Shown: positions 43,954 to 52,801 of the stretch, piece after piece
Layout of the letters: each line of letters begins with the position of its first letter
Numbering within the stretch: the first letter of the stretch is position 1
Source: DTLC01 sp964555645
GTDB taxonomy: Bacteria > Verrucomicrobiota > Verrucomicrobiia > Limisphaerales > DTLC01
Assembly (NCBI GenBank): GCA_964555645.1
Contig: CAZKTA010000001.1
Location: 372,001-436,000, forward strand
DNA length: 64,000 nt
Reading direction: 5' to 3'
Position numbers and translations under genes: made by a program
Notes under the pieces: model-generated
What the model was told of the DNA's origin: nothing
The model's input: only the letters and a program-made list of their open reading frames with translations
Database searches by the model: none

Positions 43954-45108
43954 ATGAGTGACCGCAAACTGGCTTTTATTTACTCGCCCCTGGCCGAGCA
44001 GTTGGAGTACCCGCCCGATTGCCCGTTCAAAACATATCGTGCAACGCTCACCCGACAGCGGTTACTGTCGCTTGGCTTGCTCGGAAACAACCAACAGGTC
44101 GAAGTAACAGCCGAACCGGCTCCGCGTGCAGCACTCGAACGGTCTCACACCCCGCGCTACTTGGACGAGTTGCAACGCGCCGCAAAAGGCCAGCTGACAC
44201 CTGTGGGCTTGCAAATGGGCTTAGGCGGCCCAGATACGCCCGTGTTCCCTGCCATGTACGACTACGGTGCGCTTGCTTGCGGCGCGTCGCTTGAGGGTGC
44301 AAAGCTTGTGCTTCACGGCGAGGTGGACGTTGCGTTTAACTTGTTGGGCGGGTTTCACCATGCAATGCGCGAATTCGCTGCCGGTTTCTGTTATCTGAAC
44401 GATGTGGTTTTGGCCTGTGACTACCTAGCCAGCGCGGGCAAACGTGTGTTCTATCTGGATGTTGATGCACATCATTCCGATGGTGTGCAGGCAGCATTCT
44501 ACGGACGCAATGATGTCATGACCGTCTCATTACACGAAAGCGGCCGTACATTGTTTCCTTGGGGCGGGTTTGAAGACGAAATCGGCACAGGCCCCGGCCT
44601 CGGGTACAATGTGAATCTTTCCCTGCCGCCTGGTACGTTCGACGAAGCCTATTTGGCTGCGTTTGACCGGCTTGTGCCACCATTGGTCAGCGCGTTTAAG
44701 CCGGATGTTTTGGTGCTTGAGCTTGGGATGGACACACTTGCAGGTGATCCACTTACACACCTTAACCTTACAAACAATGTGCACGTCCATATTGTGAAGC
44801 GAATACTGAGCTTCCGAACACCCGTACTTGTTCTTGGGGGCGGCGGCTACAACGTCGAGAACACCGTTAGAGGTTGGGCACTGGCATGGCTCACCTTTTC
44901 TGGCGTTGAAGAAGAACATGATGCAAGCGCCGGGTTCGGTGGTACAATGCTCGGTAGCACAGAATGGACAGGTGGGCTGCGCGACCCGGAAAGGCCCGTT
45001 AGCGAGGCAGAACGGCGTGCAGTTGAACCAGAGCTTAGAGCCAACCTGCGCGCGGTAATCGAGAGCGTTTTCCCTTTGCACGGGATAAACGTTAACAATC
45101 AGACTTAG
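43954..45108 (+). CDS. AcuC-like class I histone-deacetylase-family protein
   Basis: 384 residues from ATG 43954. HDAC motifs are complete: GGFHHAMREFAAGFCYLND (active-site His 135 and 136), YLDVDAHHSDGVQ (metal ligands Asp 171 and His 173), ELGMDTLAGDPL (metal ligand Asp 260) and GGGGYN (catalytic Tyr about 299). The family includes AcuC, which in Bacillus removes acetyl groups from acetyl-CoA synthetase, and other amide hydrolases. An acs gene with the target-type lysine motif is in this window, about 14 kb away, so a similar role is plausible. The start is 44 bases after the NYN gene, same strand. Confidence 0.9.
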   Translation: MSDRKLAFIYSPLAEQLEYPPDCPFKTYRATLTRQRLLSLGLLGNNQQVEVTAEPAPRAALERSHTPRYLDELQRAAKGQLTPVGLQMGLGGPDTPVFPAMYDYGALACGASLEGAKLVLHGEVDVAFNLLGGFHHAMREFAAGFCYLNDVVLACDYLASAGKRVFYLDVDAHHSDGVQAAFYGRNDVMTVSLHESGRTLFPWGGFEDEIGTGPGLGYNVNLSLPPGTFDEAYLAAFDRLVPPLVSAFKPDVLVLELGMDTLAGDPLTHLNLTNNVHVHIVKRILSFRTPVLVLGGGGYNVENTVRGWALAWLTFSGVEEEHDASAGFGGTMLGSTEWTGGLRDPERPVSEAERRAVEPELRANLRAVIESVFPLHGINVNNQT

Positions 45109-45801
45109 TTCGAAAATGAGCGTCCATAAGGCTCGCACACGGCCAGATTAGCCTGGCGCCTTGAGCAATTGTTCCGGCCTTTATTAGCGGTCTTTTTCTG
45201 ACCTGTTTTGAACAAAAGCTCTATTTTTGGGCGTATCCCATCATCATCGAATGTGCGGCCGCTACTCGTTTAATGTCCACAAACATCGTTTCATCTGCAA
45301 TGAGTTATAGTGGCTACAGCATGCAGCCATGCATAAAAGCCTGCCTGCGACGAACCTCGCTATTGTGTAATGTATTTCCTAGCCAGTTGGCTGAGGATCC
45401 AAATTTCCTTTCCCCTGGGACGGTGTTTAAGTAATCCTGGCAAGCGGCCCACGCCTTGAACTTTGGCACCAAGCTGCAAGTTCAAGCTCAGTCTTCACTT
45501 TTTACGATCGGGCGGTTTGCTTCGTTTATTATGAATTTCGTGGTGACATCACAACGCTTATGCGCTTTGCTTCTCAAACGCACCTGGATCGCCGTCGCAT
45601 AGAGAAAGGCCACAACAACGCACATAAGACAAAGATTGCCAACCACCAAGACGGTTTTTGCCCTGTCCTGTTCGCGCCAAAAACCAATTTCCCTATTTTC
45701 CCGGAGCCCAACATTGCATCTCGGATTCCCATGCCGAACGGTGCGGCTGGATTCTCAAAGTCTGTTGCTTCGTTGGCTCAAATCCGGTTTTCTAACGCGT
45801 G
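45109..45801. other. Intergenic stretch before the GH115 gene
   Basis: 693 bases, the second-longest gap. No convincing gene: the longest frames have no recognisable similarity or signal. It holds the hairpin at 45455-45486 (listed separately) and several AT-rich tracts that could carry the promoter of the GH115-pfkA unit. Confidence 0.5.
45455..45486 (+). repeat. 9-bp perfect inverted repeat, nested, upstream of GH115
   Basis: CTTGAACTT (45455-45463) and AAGTTCAAG (45478-45486) are perfect reverse complements with a 14-base loop. The loop itself contains TTGG-CA-CCAA. It lies about 315 bases upstream of the GH115 start. Long, gap-free and nested, it resembles an operator or a structured leader; no U-tract follows immediately. 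Confidence 0.6.
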
Positions 45802-48435
45802 ATGAGAATCGCAGGTATCGTTGCTTTCGTTTGGGTGTGTTTAGACGTGTTGGTAGGCAGTTGCATGGACTGGGTGCAAACTGAGCCGGTGCCTGGCAGC
45901 TTCCCGGTTGTCACACCCGAAAGCACCGCAGAGATCGTTTACTCGGCTGACGATTTCAAGGTTGTTCATATTGCAGCACATGATTTGGCAGCCGACATCG
46001 AGCGTGTAACAGGGCGCAAGCCAGTCATTCGCACCAACCTCACTGCTGTGAGTGCGCACGCCGTGTTTATTGGTACTTTGGGCAAAAGTGCAATTGTGAA
46101 TCAGCTTGTTCATTCAAACAAACTCGACTTCTCATGCATACGGGGCCGATGGGAAAATTTCCTCATCGCAACCGTAACAAACCCATTGCCGGGTGTAGCA
46201 AACGGTCTGCTCATTGTTGGCAGTGATAGACGCGGCACAGCTTTCGGAGTGTATGAGTTGTCTCAAGCTATTGGTGTTTCACCATGGTATTGGTGGGCTG
46301 ACGTCGTCCCGGACCGGAAAAACGCTATTTACATCAAGCCAGGCACGCGTCGGTTCGGTCCGCCTTCAGTTAAGTACCGCGGCATTTTTGTCAACGACGA
46401 GGACTGGGGTTTGCATCTTTGGGCGGCAAATACATTCGAGCCTGAGTCAGGCGGGCTTGGCCCGAAAACATATGCCAAAGTGTTTGAGCTTTTGCTCCGG
46501 CTCAAGGCCAACACACTTTGGCCTGCCATGCACGCTTGTACCAAACCGTTCAATCATTTCCCACAAAACAAACTGTTGGCTGACGACTACGCGATTGTTA
46601 TGGGTTCTTCACATGCCGAGCCAATGCTACGCAACAACGTTGGCGAATGGCGCGAGCCGCCAGAAAGTTTCAATTACGCGACCAATCGCGAGCGAATTCA
46701 GCAGTACTGGGAAGAACGCATAGTTGAAAATGGTCGGTTCGAAAACATCTACACACTTGGCATACGCGGTATTCATGACTCGCCTATGCAGGGTGCCAGA
46801 ACCGTGCAAGACCGCATACGTTTGCTGGAGCAGGTTTTTTGCGACCAACGTGCGCTGTTAGCGAAACACGTCAATCCGCAGCTAGACGCAGTGCCACAGA
46901 TGTTTTGTGTTTACAAAGAAGTGCTCGATCTGTACCGCGCCGGTTTGACTGTGCCGGACGACGTTACAATCGTGTGGCCGGATGACAACTTCGGTTACAT
47001 CTGTCAGTTTGCCACCCCGCTCGAGCGCCGGCGTAAAGGCGGATTTGGTGTCTATTACCATATCTCGTACCTTGGACGGCCCTTGGCTTATCTGTGGCTT
47101 TGCACTACACCGCCAGCCCTGATTTGGGAAGAAATGACAAAGGCTTATGAACACGGCGCAGACCGGATTTGGATTGTGAACGTGGGGGATATCAAGCCTG
47201 CTGAGATTTGCACGGAATTTTTCCTGCAATTGGCCTGGGACATAAACCGCTGGCAACGGACGAACCTGACACAATTCCTTGTCGAGTGGGCCAAGCGCGA
47301 GTTTGGCCCGGTGCATGCCTCCGAAATCGCAGACGTAATGGCCAAGTACTACATGCTCAATTACCAGCGCAAACCCGAGCATTTGCAGTGGTGGTTGCCA
47401 ACTGAAGAACCGCGTCCAAGCACTTTAACCGAGGCAGAACGTGCTCGGCGCATAGCAGATTTTGCCCAGCTACAGTCGCGGGCTGAGCATTTGCAAAGGT
47501 CAATTCCACAGGAAAAACAAGATGCATTCTTTGAGCTTGTTCTGTACCCGGTCACCGGGTCTGCACTTGCAAATATGCGCTATTTTTTTGGTGAAGCAGC
47601 AGCACTAGCCGCTGCAGTCGGTAACGAGGCCGAAGCACGCACCTTGACTGACAAGGCTACGCTGGCGGACAAACAACTGCACGCGCTCACGCGCAAGTTT
47701 AACGAGGAAATCGCAGACGGTAAATGGCGCGGCCTGATGAACCTCGAGCCGGCCGACCACCAGTGGCGTAGCATGCGAATTGGGCGCTGGGCTGTTCCAA
47801 AATTCAGTACGCCAACTGAGCAACAAACCAAACGACTCAACTGCGAATCTAACGTGGCAACAAACCTTCTGGTACCACCGAACTTTATTGGATTTGTAGA
47901 GCGAAAAGGTGTGATCTCAATCGAGGCTGAGCATTTTACTGCAAAAGCACCTGGTAACGGGGCAAGTTGGGAGGTGATACCTGGCCTTGGCCGGTCGGGT
48001 GATTCGGTTGCAATTTTCCCAACGACGTTGTCTAGCATACCCCAGGACCAGCTTCGAGACAAAGCGCCCAGGCTCGACTATGCCGTGTGGTTAACAACCA
48101 AAGGCGAGGTCACCGTTTACTTTTACCTTTTGCCCACTCATCCGATTGCACCTGGCGACAGGCTGCGGTTGGCTGTCGGGCTCGACGACCAATTGCCACA
48201 ACTGATTGAGGTCGAGGTCAAGGTCGGTGGTCCTAAATGGGCGCAAGGCGTGTTAAACGCAGTACGGACGGCTTCTGCAAAACTTGCAGTTCCGACCCCG
48301 GACATGCATACTTTGCGTGTTTACGGCGTGGACCCGGGCGTTGTGATAGACAAAATTGTTGTCGACTGCGGTGGGCTGCAGCCAAGTTATCTCGGACCGT
48401 CCGAAACACGCATCGGGGCGCCGACTCAACCATGA
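45802..48435 (+). CDS. GH115 family alpha-glucuronidase (xylan side-chain)
   Basis: 877 residues from ATG 45802. A short signal (AGIVAFVWVCLDVLVGSCMD) precedes a beta-sandwich N-terminal domain (about 30-150), with the GH115 hallmark LLIVGSDRRGTAFGVYELSQAIGVSPWYWWADVVP. The catalytic barrel follows (KYRGIFVNDEDWGLHLWAANTFEP, LKANTLWPAMHACTKPFN, YAIVMGSSHAEPMLRNN, VTIVWPDDNFGYICQF, GFGVYYHISYLGRPLAYLWL). Helical and C-terminal beta domains complete it (GVISIEAEHFTAK, near the end). GH115 removes 4-O-methylglucuronic acid side chains from xylan. Catalytic residues are not assigned here. The stop overlaps pfkA by 4 bp (ATGA), an unusual pairing. Confidence 0.9.
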   Translation: MRIAGIVAFVWVCLDVLVGSCMDWVQTEPVPGSFPVVTPESTAEIVYSADDFKVVHIAAHDLAADIERVTGRKPVIRTNLTAVSAHAVFIGTLGKSAIVNQLVHSNKLDFSCIRGRWENFLIATVTNPLPGVANGLLIVGSDRRGTAFGVYELSQAIGVSPWYWWADVVPDRKNAIYIKPGTRRFGPPSVKYRGIFVNDEDWGLHLWAANTFEPESGGLGPKTYAKVFELLLRLKANTLWPAMHACTKPFNHFPQNKLLADDYAIVMGSSHAEPMLRNNVGEWREPPESFNYATNRERIQQYWEERIVENGRFENIYTLGIRGIHDSPMQGARTVQDRIRLLEQVFCDQRALLAKHVNPQLDAVPQMFCVYKEVLDLYRAGLTVPDDVTIVWPDDNFGYICQFATPLERRRKGGFGVYYHISYLGRPLAYLWLCTTPPALIWEEMTKAYEHGADRIWIVNVGDIKPAEICTEFFLQLAWDINRWQRTNLTQFLVEWAKREFGPVHASEIADVMAKYYMLNYQRKPEHLQWWLPTEEPRPSTLTEAERARRIADFAQLQSRAEHLQRSIPQEKQDAFFELVLYPVTGSALANMRYFFGEAAALAAAVGNEAEARTLTDKATLADKQLHALTRKFNEEIADGKWRGLMNLEPADHQWRSMRIGRWAVPKFSTPTEQQTKRLNCESNVATNLLVPPNFIGFVERKGVISIEAEHFTAKAPGNGASWEVIPGLGRSGDSVAIFPTTLSSIPQDQLRDKAPRLDYAVWLTTKGEVTVYFYLLPTHPIAPGDRLRLAVGLDDQLPQLIEVEVKVGGPKWAQGVLNAVRTASAKLAVPTPDMHTLRVYGVDPGVVIDKIVVDCGGLQPSYLGPSETRIGAPTQP

Positions 48436-49403
48436 AGAAAAAACTTGCTGTTCTTACAAGTGGCGGTGATGCACCAGGAATGAACGCTGCAATTCGCAGC
48501 GTGGTGCGTGTGGGTATCTCGCGCGGGCTGGATGTAATTGGTATTAGGCGCGGGTACAAAGGATTGCTCGAAGGCGACCTTTTCCAACTCACACCTCGTG
48601 ATGTGTCAAACACAATTCAGCGGGGTGGTACAATACTCAAAACCAGCCGCTCAGAAGAGTTTAAGACACCAGAAGGCCGCCAAAAGGCCAAAGCGATACT
48701 CGAACAGCACAAAATAGACGGCCTGATCTTAATTGGCGGTGACGGCACATTTCGCGGCGGTGACGCACTCGGCAAAATCTGGTCGGGCCAGATAATCGGT
48801 GTGCCCGGCACAATCGACAATGACGTCTATGGCACCGATTACACAATCGGATTCGACACGGCAGTCAACACCGCACTTGAGGCAATTGACAAAATACGCG
48901 ATACAGCGGATTCGCATGACAGAATTTTTGTTGTGGAGGTAATGGGCAGGCACAGCGGTTTTATCGCTCAAGCCGTCGGCATAAGTGGTGGGGCTGAGGA
49001 AGTTCTTGTACCTGAACACCCGGACGACCTGGGCGAGGTTGCACGTCGGCTGCGTGAAGGCCGGCAACGCGGTAAAACAAGCAGCATAATAATCGTGGCT
49101 GAAGGTGAAGAAACCGGTGGCGCAGTCAGGGTGGCTGAAAAACTGGCTCCGTTGGCAGGGTACGAAATGCGCGTTGTGATCCTCGGCTATTTACAACGCG
49201 GTGGAATACCAACGGCAGCAGACCGGCTCCTTGCTACCAAGCTCGGCGCGTATGCAGTTGACCTGTTCATGCAGGGGGCCACAGGCGTCATGGCGGGTGA
49301 AGTCGGGGGCATTCTATGCGCCACGCCCCTGGCCGAGACATGGTCAAAGAAAAAACCGTTGGACAAGTACCTTATTGGGCTACAGCCGCAACTGGCCAGT
49401 TAA
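48432..49403 (+). CDS. pfkA: ATP-dependent 6-phosphofructokinase
   Basis: 323 residues, typical for the bacterial enzyme. TSGGDAPGMNAAIRSVVR, the GGDGTFRG phosphate loop (Gly at the position that is Asp in PPi-dependent enzymes, so ATP is the expected donor), PGTIDNDVYGTDYTIGFDTA with the catalytic Asp, and EVMGRHSGFIAQ and GYLQRGGIPTAADR for fructose-6-phosphate binding are all visible. It commits hexose to glycolysis. ATG 48432 overlaps the GH115 stop; an in-frame extension upstream to 48237 lies inside GH115 and is rejected. Co-translation with a secreted alpha-glucuronidase is odd and may be recent. Confidence 0.95.
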   Translation: MKKKLAVLTSGGDAPGMNAAIRSVVRVGISRGLDVIGIRRGYKGLLEGDLFQLTPRDVSNTIQRGGTILKTSRSEEFKTPEGRQKAKAILEQHKIDGLILIGGDGTFRGGDALGKIWSGQIIGVPGTIDNDVYGTDYTIGFDTAVNTALEAIDKIRDTADSHDRIFVVEVMGRHSGFIAQAVGISGGAEEVLVPEHPDDLGEVARRLREGRQRGKTSSIIIVAEGEETGGAVRVAEKLAPLAGYEMRVVILGYLQRGGIPTAADRLLATKLGAYAVDLFMQGATGVMAGEVGGILCATPLAETWSKKKPLDKYLIGLQPQLAS

Positions 49404-49641
49404 TTAAACCTTGCAAAATTGGTAGCTACAAAGCGTGCCGCAAACATTGGCTGTGGCACCCACCCTACATCTCCCTACGGCAAACAACTACGCTCATTAC
49501 ATGCCGATATACGAAAAAGAGCAGCACAATGACAGGTCTTCGCGCTAAACGCGAACGGCCAACAAAACATGCCTCCCGAGTATCACACCCTGGACCGTGA
49601 ACTACAAACTGTGCCGGGCGTGTTTGTGGGTAGGTCAAATT

Positions 49642-51678
49642 TCAGCGCACGGGTCTCAGGACTGCAATATACCCACCAGCCTCGCCCATATTGGCTTTGA
49701 GTGTATCAGCAGCAGTGACGCTGCGTTTCTGCTTCATCAACCTGTCTGGGTAGTCGGCAACCTCGTATGCATCAGCCCAAATTTCGGCCTCGTATTTACC
49801 AGCGGCGAGAAACGTCAACGGAATCTCCAAAGTCCGCGGCTCAGGCCCGTTCATGCTTGCAACGTACCATTCATCGCCTGAGCGGCGCGCAACCGTTATG
49901 TATTTGCCCACCTCGCCATTCAACACCTTTGTATCGTCCCAAGTCGTTGGGACAACCTTCAAGAAATCCAACCCGGCTGGGCTGCTCCGATAACTGTACG
50001 GGCTGTCGCACAACACCTGCAAAGCACTTTCATACACCACCAGCATTGCAAGTTGATGCACACGCGTGCCCATTACAAACGGACCAGTTTGGCGGTTTGA
50101 CGCTGGCCTGAACGTCTTCTGCGTCTTTTGCCTAAACCCGCCCGGTGTGAAGTCCATTCCACCCAGCATACCACGCGTAAACGGAATGGTTACATTATGC
50201 TCGGGCGTGATTCGGGCGCTCCATTTGTTGTATTCGTTGCCTAGAATGCCTTCGCGCGTGATCACGTTTGGGTAGGTGCGATGCCAGCCGGTCGGTTTGT
50301 ATGCGCCGTGGAAGTTCACCACCAGACGGTGTTGCGCGGCTTTACGCGCAACGCGTTCGTAAAAGTTTACCATCTCCTGGTCGTCGCGATCCATGAAATC
50401 AATTTTAACACCTGCAATACCCCATTTCTCGTAAAGCGGGAACGCTACGTCCATTTCCTTATCCACATGACCCCAGTGCATCCACAAAATAAGCCTGACA
50501 CCTTTTGCTTTTGCGTAGCCAACAAGTTCTTGCAGATCAAGTCCCGGTATTGCATTGGTAATGCTGCTTGTCGGATGCGGCATACGCATTCCTGAGCCTG
50601 GTGCGAATGCAGGGCCGTACCAACCCTCGTCAACAATCATGTATTCCCACCCCATTTCAGCGGCAAAATCAATAAAATACTTCATGCTGCGTGTGTCCAT
50701 ACCGAGCTTGAAATCAAGCTCTGGGGCGTACCCAGCGCACCACCAGTCCCAGGCTGATTTGCCGGGTTTGATCCAGGAAAAGTCATGCGCCGGTGGTGGG
50801 TTAAGGTTCTCTAAAATGTCTGATTCGATAAACACGCCTGGTCGGTCAGCCGTCATTATTACCCGCCAAGGAGAATGCCGCGGGGCAACCGATCGCACCG
50901 CAACAGTTCTATCGTTCGGCAACGGCGCCAGTACGGTTCGAACTGCGTTCGAGATACCCGGCGCAGGCCTGAAATATACACCCGCCCAATCAGTCAGGTC
51001 TGCCTCAGTTAGCGCAGCCCAAAGCGTTTCGCCTAGCTTCACAAGCAACGGACAACCGTACAGTTTGTTTGGTAAAAGCTGAGTAAGCTGCATCTGTCTA
51101 AACTCAGCTTCTTGGGGCGACCTAAACCCGCCAAAGTCAGCAGCCCACACTGTCACGTCACCTGGGAAACAAAAAGCTGTGTTTTCTGCGGCTAGTTCAA
51201 AGTTGCCCCATGACTCCGGCAACACATAGCGAAATGCAACACCGTCGTTATAAACACGAACCACAAATGCAAAACGGCGCCTCAACCCCGAGGTTTCCTG
51301 AAGATCAACTGCAAGTTCGTTGTAATGGTTTCTGACCAGTTTGCGTTTGCCGTAGTAACGCTGCCATGTCTCGTCGCCAGTCCGGCGTTTGGTACCAACT
51401 ACGGCGCATGTATTGGTTAGCGGCTCAGCACCCCTGAACTCGAGGCTGAATGGCGAGTTGACAACGACATCTTGGCCATTGAATCGGACTGAAATACTTA
51501 CCGGCGCGACCATGTTATTTAAGCCGGTGTGTGGCTCGACCTTGATTACTGCCGTTACTGAGCCATCATGGGATGTGACCGTCTCGACCGTTCCGGTTGC
51601 CATTTGAATAGTTGCACTCAGTAGCATCGAGAATGCTACATAGTTCCGTACGCACCGAAGTATCGTGTTCATATTCAT
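49642..51678 (-). CDS. GH97 family glycosidase (alpha-galactosidase-like, retaining type)
   Basis: 678 residues from ATG 51678; a TTG at 51684 is possible. Signal-like start (VAFSMLLSATIQMATG), then the N-terminal beta-sandwich of GH97 (YYGKRKLVRNHYNELAVDLQET, RVYNDGVAFRYVLPE) and the barrel: WIKPGKSAWDWW, MGWEYMIVDEGWYGP, RLILWMHWGHV and GIAGVKIDFMDRDDQEM. In the retaining GH97 branch the nucleophile is an Asp in G-[IV]-K-[IV]-D; here Asp about 427 matches, whereas inverting alpha-glucosidases use Glu residues instead. NVITREGILGNEYNKW should hold the acid-base. Alpha-galactosidase is the likely activity, acting on galactans or arabinogalactan side chains. Confidence 0.88.
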   Translation of the reverse strand: MNMNTILRCVRNYVAFSMLLSATIQMATGTVETVTSHDGSVTAVIKVEPHTGLNNMVAPVSISVRFNGQDVVVNSPFSLEFRGAEPLTNTCAVVGTKRRTGDETWQRYYGKRKLVRNHYNELAVDLQETSGLRRRFAFVVRVYNDGVAFRYVLPESWGNFELAAENTAFCFPGDVTVWAADFGGFRSPQEAEFRQMQLTQLLPNKLYGCPLLVKLGETLWAALTEADLTDWAGVYFRPAPGISNAVRTVLAPLPNDRTVAVRSVAPRHSPWRVIMTADRPGVFIESDILENLNPPPAHDFSWIKPGKSAWDWWCAGYAPELDFKLGMDTRSMKYFIDFAAEMGWEYMIVDEGWYGPAFAPGSGMRMPHPTSSITNAIPGLDLQELVGYAKAKGVRLILWMHWGHVDKEMDVAFPLYEKWGIAGVKIDFMDRDDQEMVNFYERVARKAAQHRLVVNFHGAYKPTGWHRTYPNVITREGILGNEYNKWSARITPEHNVTIPFTRGMLGGMDFTPGGFRQKTQKTFRPASNRQTGPFVMGTRVHQLAMLVVYESALQVLCDSPYSYRSSPAGLDFLKVVPTTWDDTKVLNGEVGKYITVARRSGDEWYVASMNGPEPRTLEIPLTFLAAGKYEAEIWADAYEVADYPDRLMKQKRSVTAADTLKANMGEAGGYIAVLRPVR

Positions 51679-51944
51679 GCGCAAAAAGATTTGCGCCTTA
51701 TTTTAAGTTGCATACATGGCAGTTAGCAACCTGAATCCGCAGCGACATCAATAACTTCGTCAGCTACAAGGTAAAATGGTTCGCAAAGCGTCTATCGTAG
51801 CTAAGTTGAAGATCGGACTGTCAAGTTAGGGCGAATTTCAACGGATCACAATAGTCTTCCGCGTCGCTTCGGATTCGGCTCCGAAAAGCCACTGGGTGCT
51901 TACAGTCTTGACTTTTTGTTGTTTTGCCCCCAATAAGGGCGACA

Positions 51945-52730
51945 ATGAAAAAACTTTTGTCGGCAACTTGTCTTTTGCTAGCGCTCGAAATTTGCCTTAC
52001 TAGTCTGGCAGCAGACCAACGAACAGCTCGGTGCACGTCCAAAAAAGAAAAACCGACCTATGTGATCGTTCACGGTGCTTGGGGCGGTGGTTGGGGATTC
52101 AAAGAGGTTGATTCTTTGTTGAGTAAGCGCGGTTACAAGGTGTATCGGCCAACTTTAACTGGCCAGGGCGAACGTGTACATTTGGCAAACCCGGGTATTG
52201 ACCTCGAAACACACATCACTGACGTGGTAAATCTGATTTTGTGGGAAGAACTGCACGACGTTGTCCTAGTGGGCCACAGTTACGGCGGTATGGTCATAAC
52301 CGGCGTGGCTGACCGCGTTCAGGACAGGATCGCACAACTGATTTATCTCGACGCATTCGTACCTGAACACGGCGAGAGTGTGGCTGCAATACGCGGTACA
52401 ATCGGCGGGCAACCGATTCTCACTAACGGGTTCGTTGTGCCAACCTGGGTAAAAGATACCAACAGGGTCCCGCGCGACGTACCGCACCCAGTTCAAACAT
52501 TTTTGCAACCTATTGCGCTGACCAACCAGACTGCAGCCCGACTCATTCGAACTACTTATATCTTGACCGTGGAAAGAGGGGCGAAGCCCCAAGCCGATAC
52601 GTTCTATCCGTTTTACAAGCGGGCAATCGAGCGCGGCTGGAAAACGTGTGTAATGGAAGCTGACCACAACCCGCAACGCTCTAAACCAAAAGAGCTTGTA
52701 AAACTGCTGCTGACGTTGCGCAGAGGATAA
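51945..52730 (+). CDS. Secreted alpha/beta hydrolase (EstP/methylesterase-like)
   Basis: 261 residues from ATG 51945; a longer frame from 51924 is possible. Signal peptide (LSATCLLLALEICLTSLAAD), then VIVHGAWGGGWGFKEVDSLL with the oxyanion HG, RPTLTGQGERVHLANPGIDLETHI, and VVLVGHSYGGMVITGVAD with nucleophile Ser about 112 in G-H-S-Y-G-G. The catalytic Asp is in the YLDAFVP segment, and the His in VMEADHNPQRS near the end. This pattern matches the plant methylesterase/hydroxynitrile lyase-like group, and bacterial pyrethroid or salicylate hydrolases. The real substrate is unknown; a role in removing ester groups from pectin would fit the neighbours but is conjecture. Confidence 0.8.
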   Translation: MKKLLSATCLLLALEICLTSLAADQRTARCTSKKEKPTYVIVHGAWGGGWGFKEVDSLLSKRGYKVYRPTLTGQGERVHLANPGIDLETHITDVVNLILWEELHDVVLVGHSYGGMVITGVADRVQDRIAQLIYLDAFVPEHGESVAAIRGTIGGQPILTNGFVVPTWVKDTNRVPRDVPHPVQTFLQPIALTNQTAARLIRTTYILTVERGAKPQADTFYPFYKRAIERGWKTCVMEADHNPQRSKPKELVKLLLTLRRG

Positions 52731-52801
52731 TTGCGCCTTGCATTTCTCAGCGGCTATACAGCACGATCGGCTGCCCCCTGCCGGAGCGGGAAAGGCCACA
52801 G

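Noticed and set aside
45560..45802. Small open frame ending at the GH115 start
   Set aside because: No recognisable similarity, no clear start signal, and only its stop touches GH115; chance frame more likely than a leader peptide.
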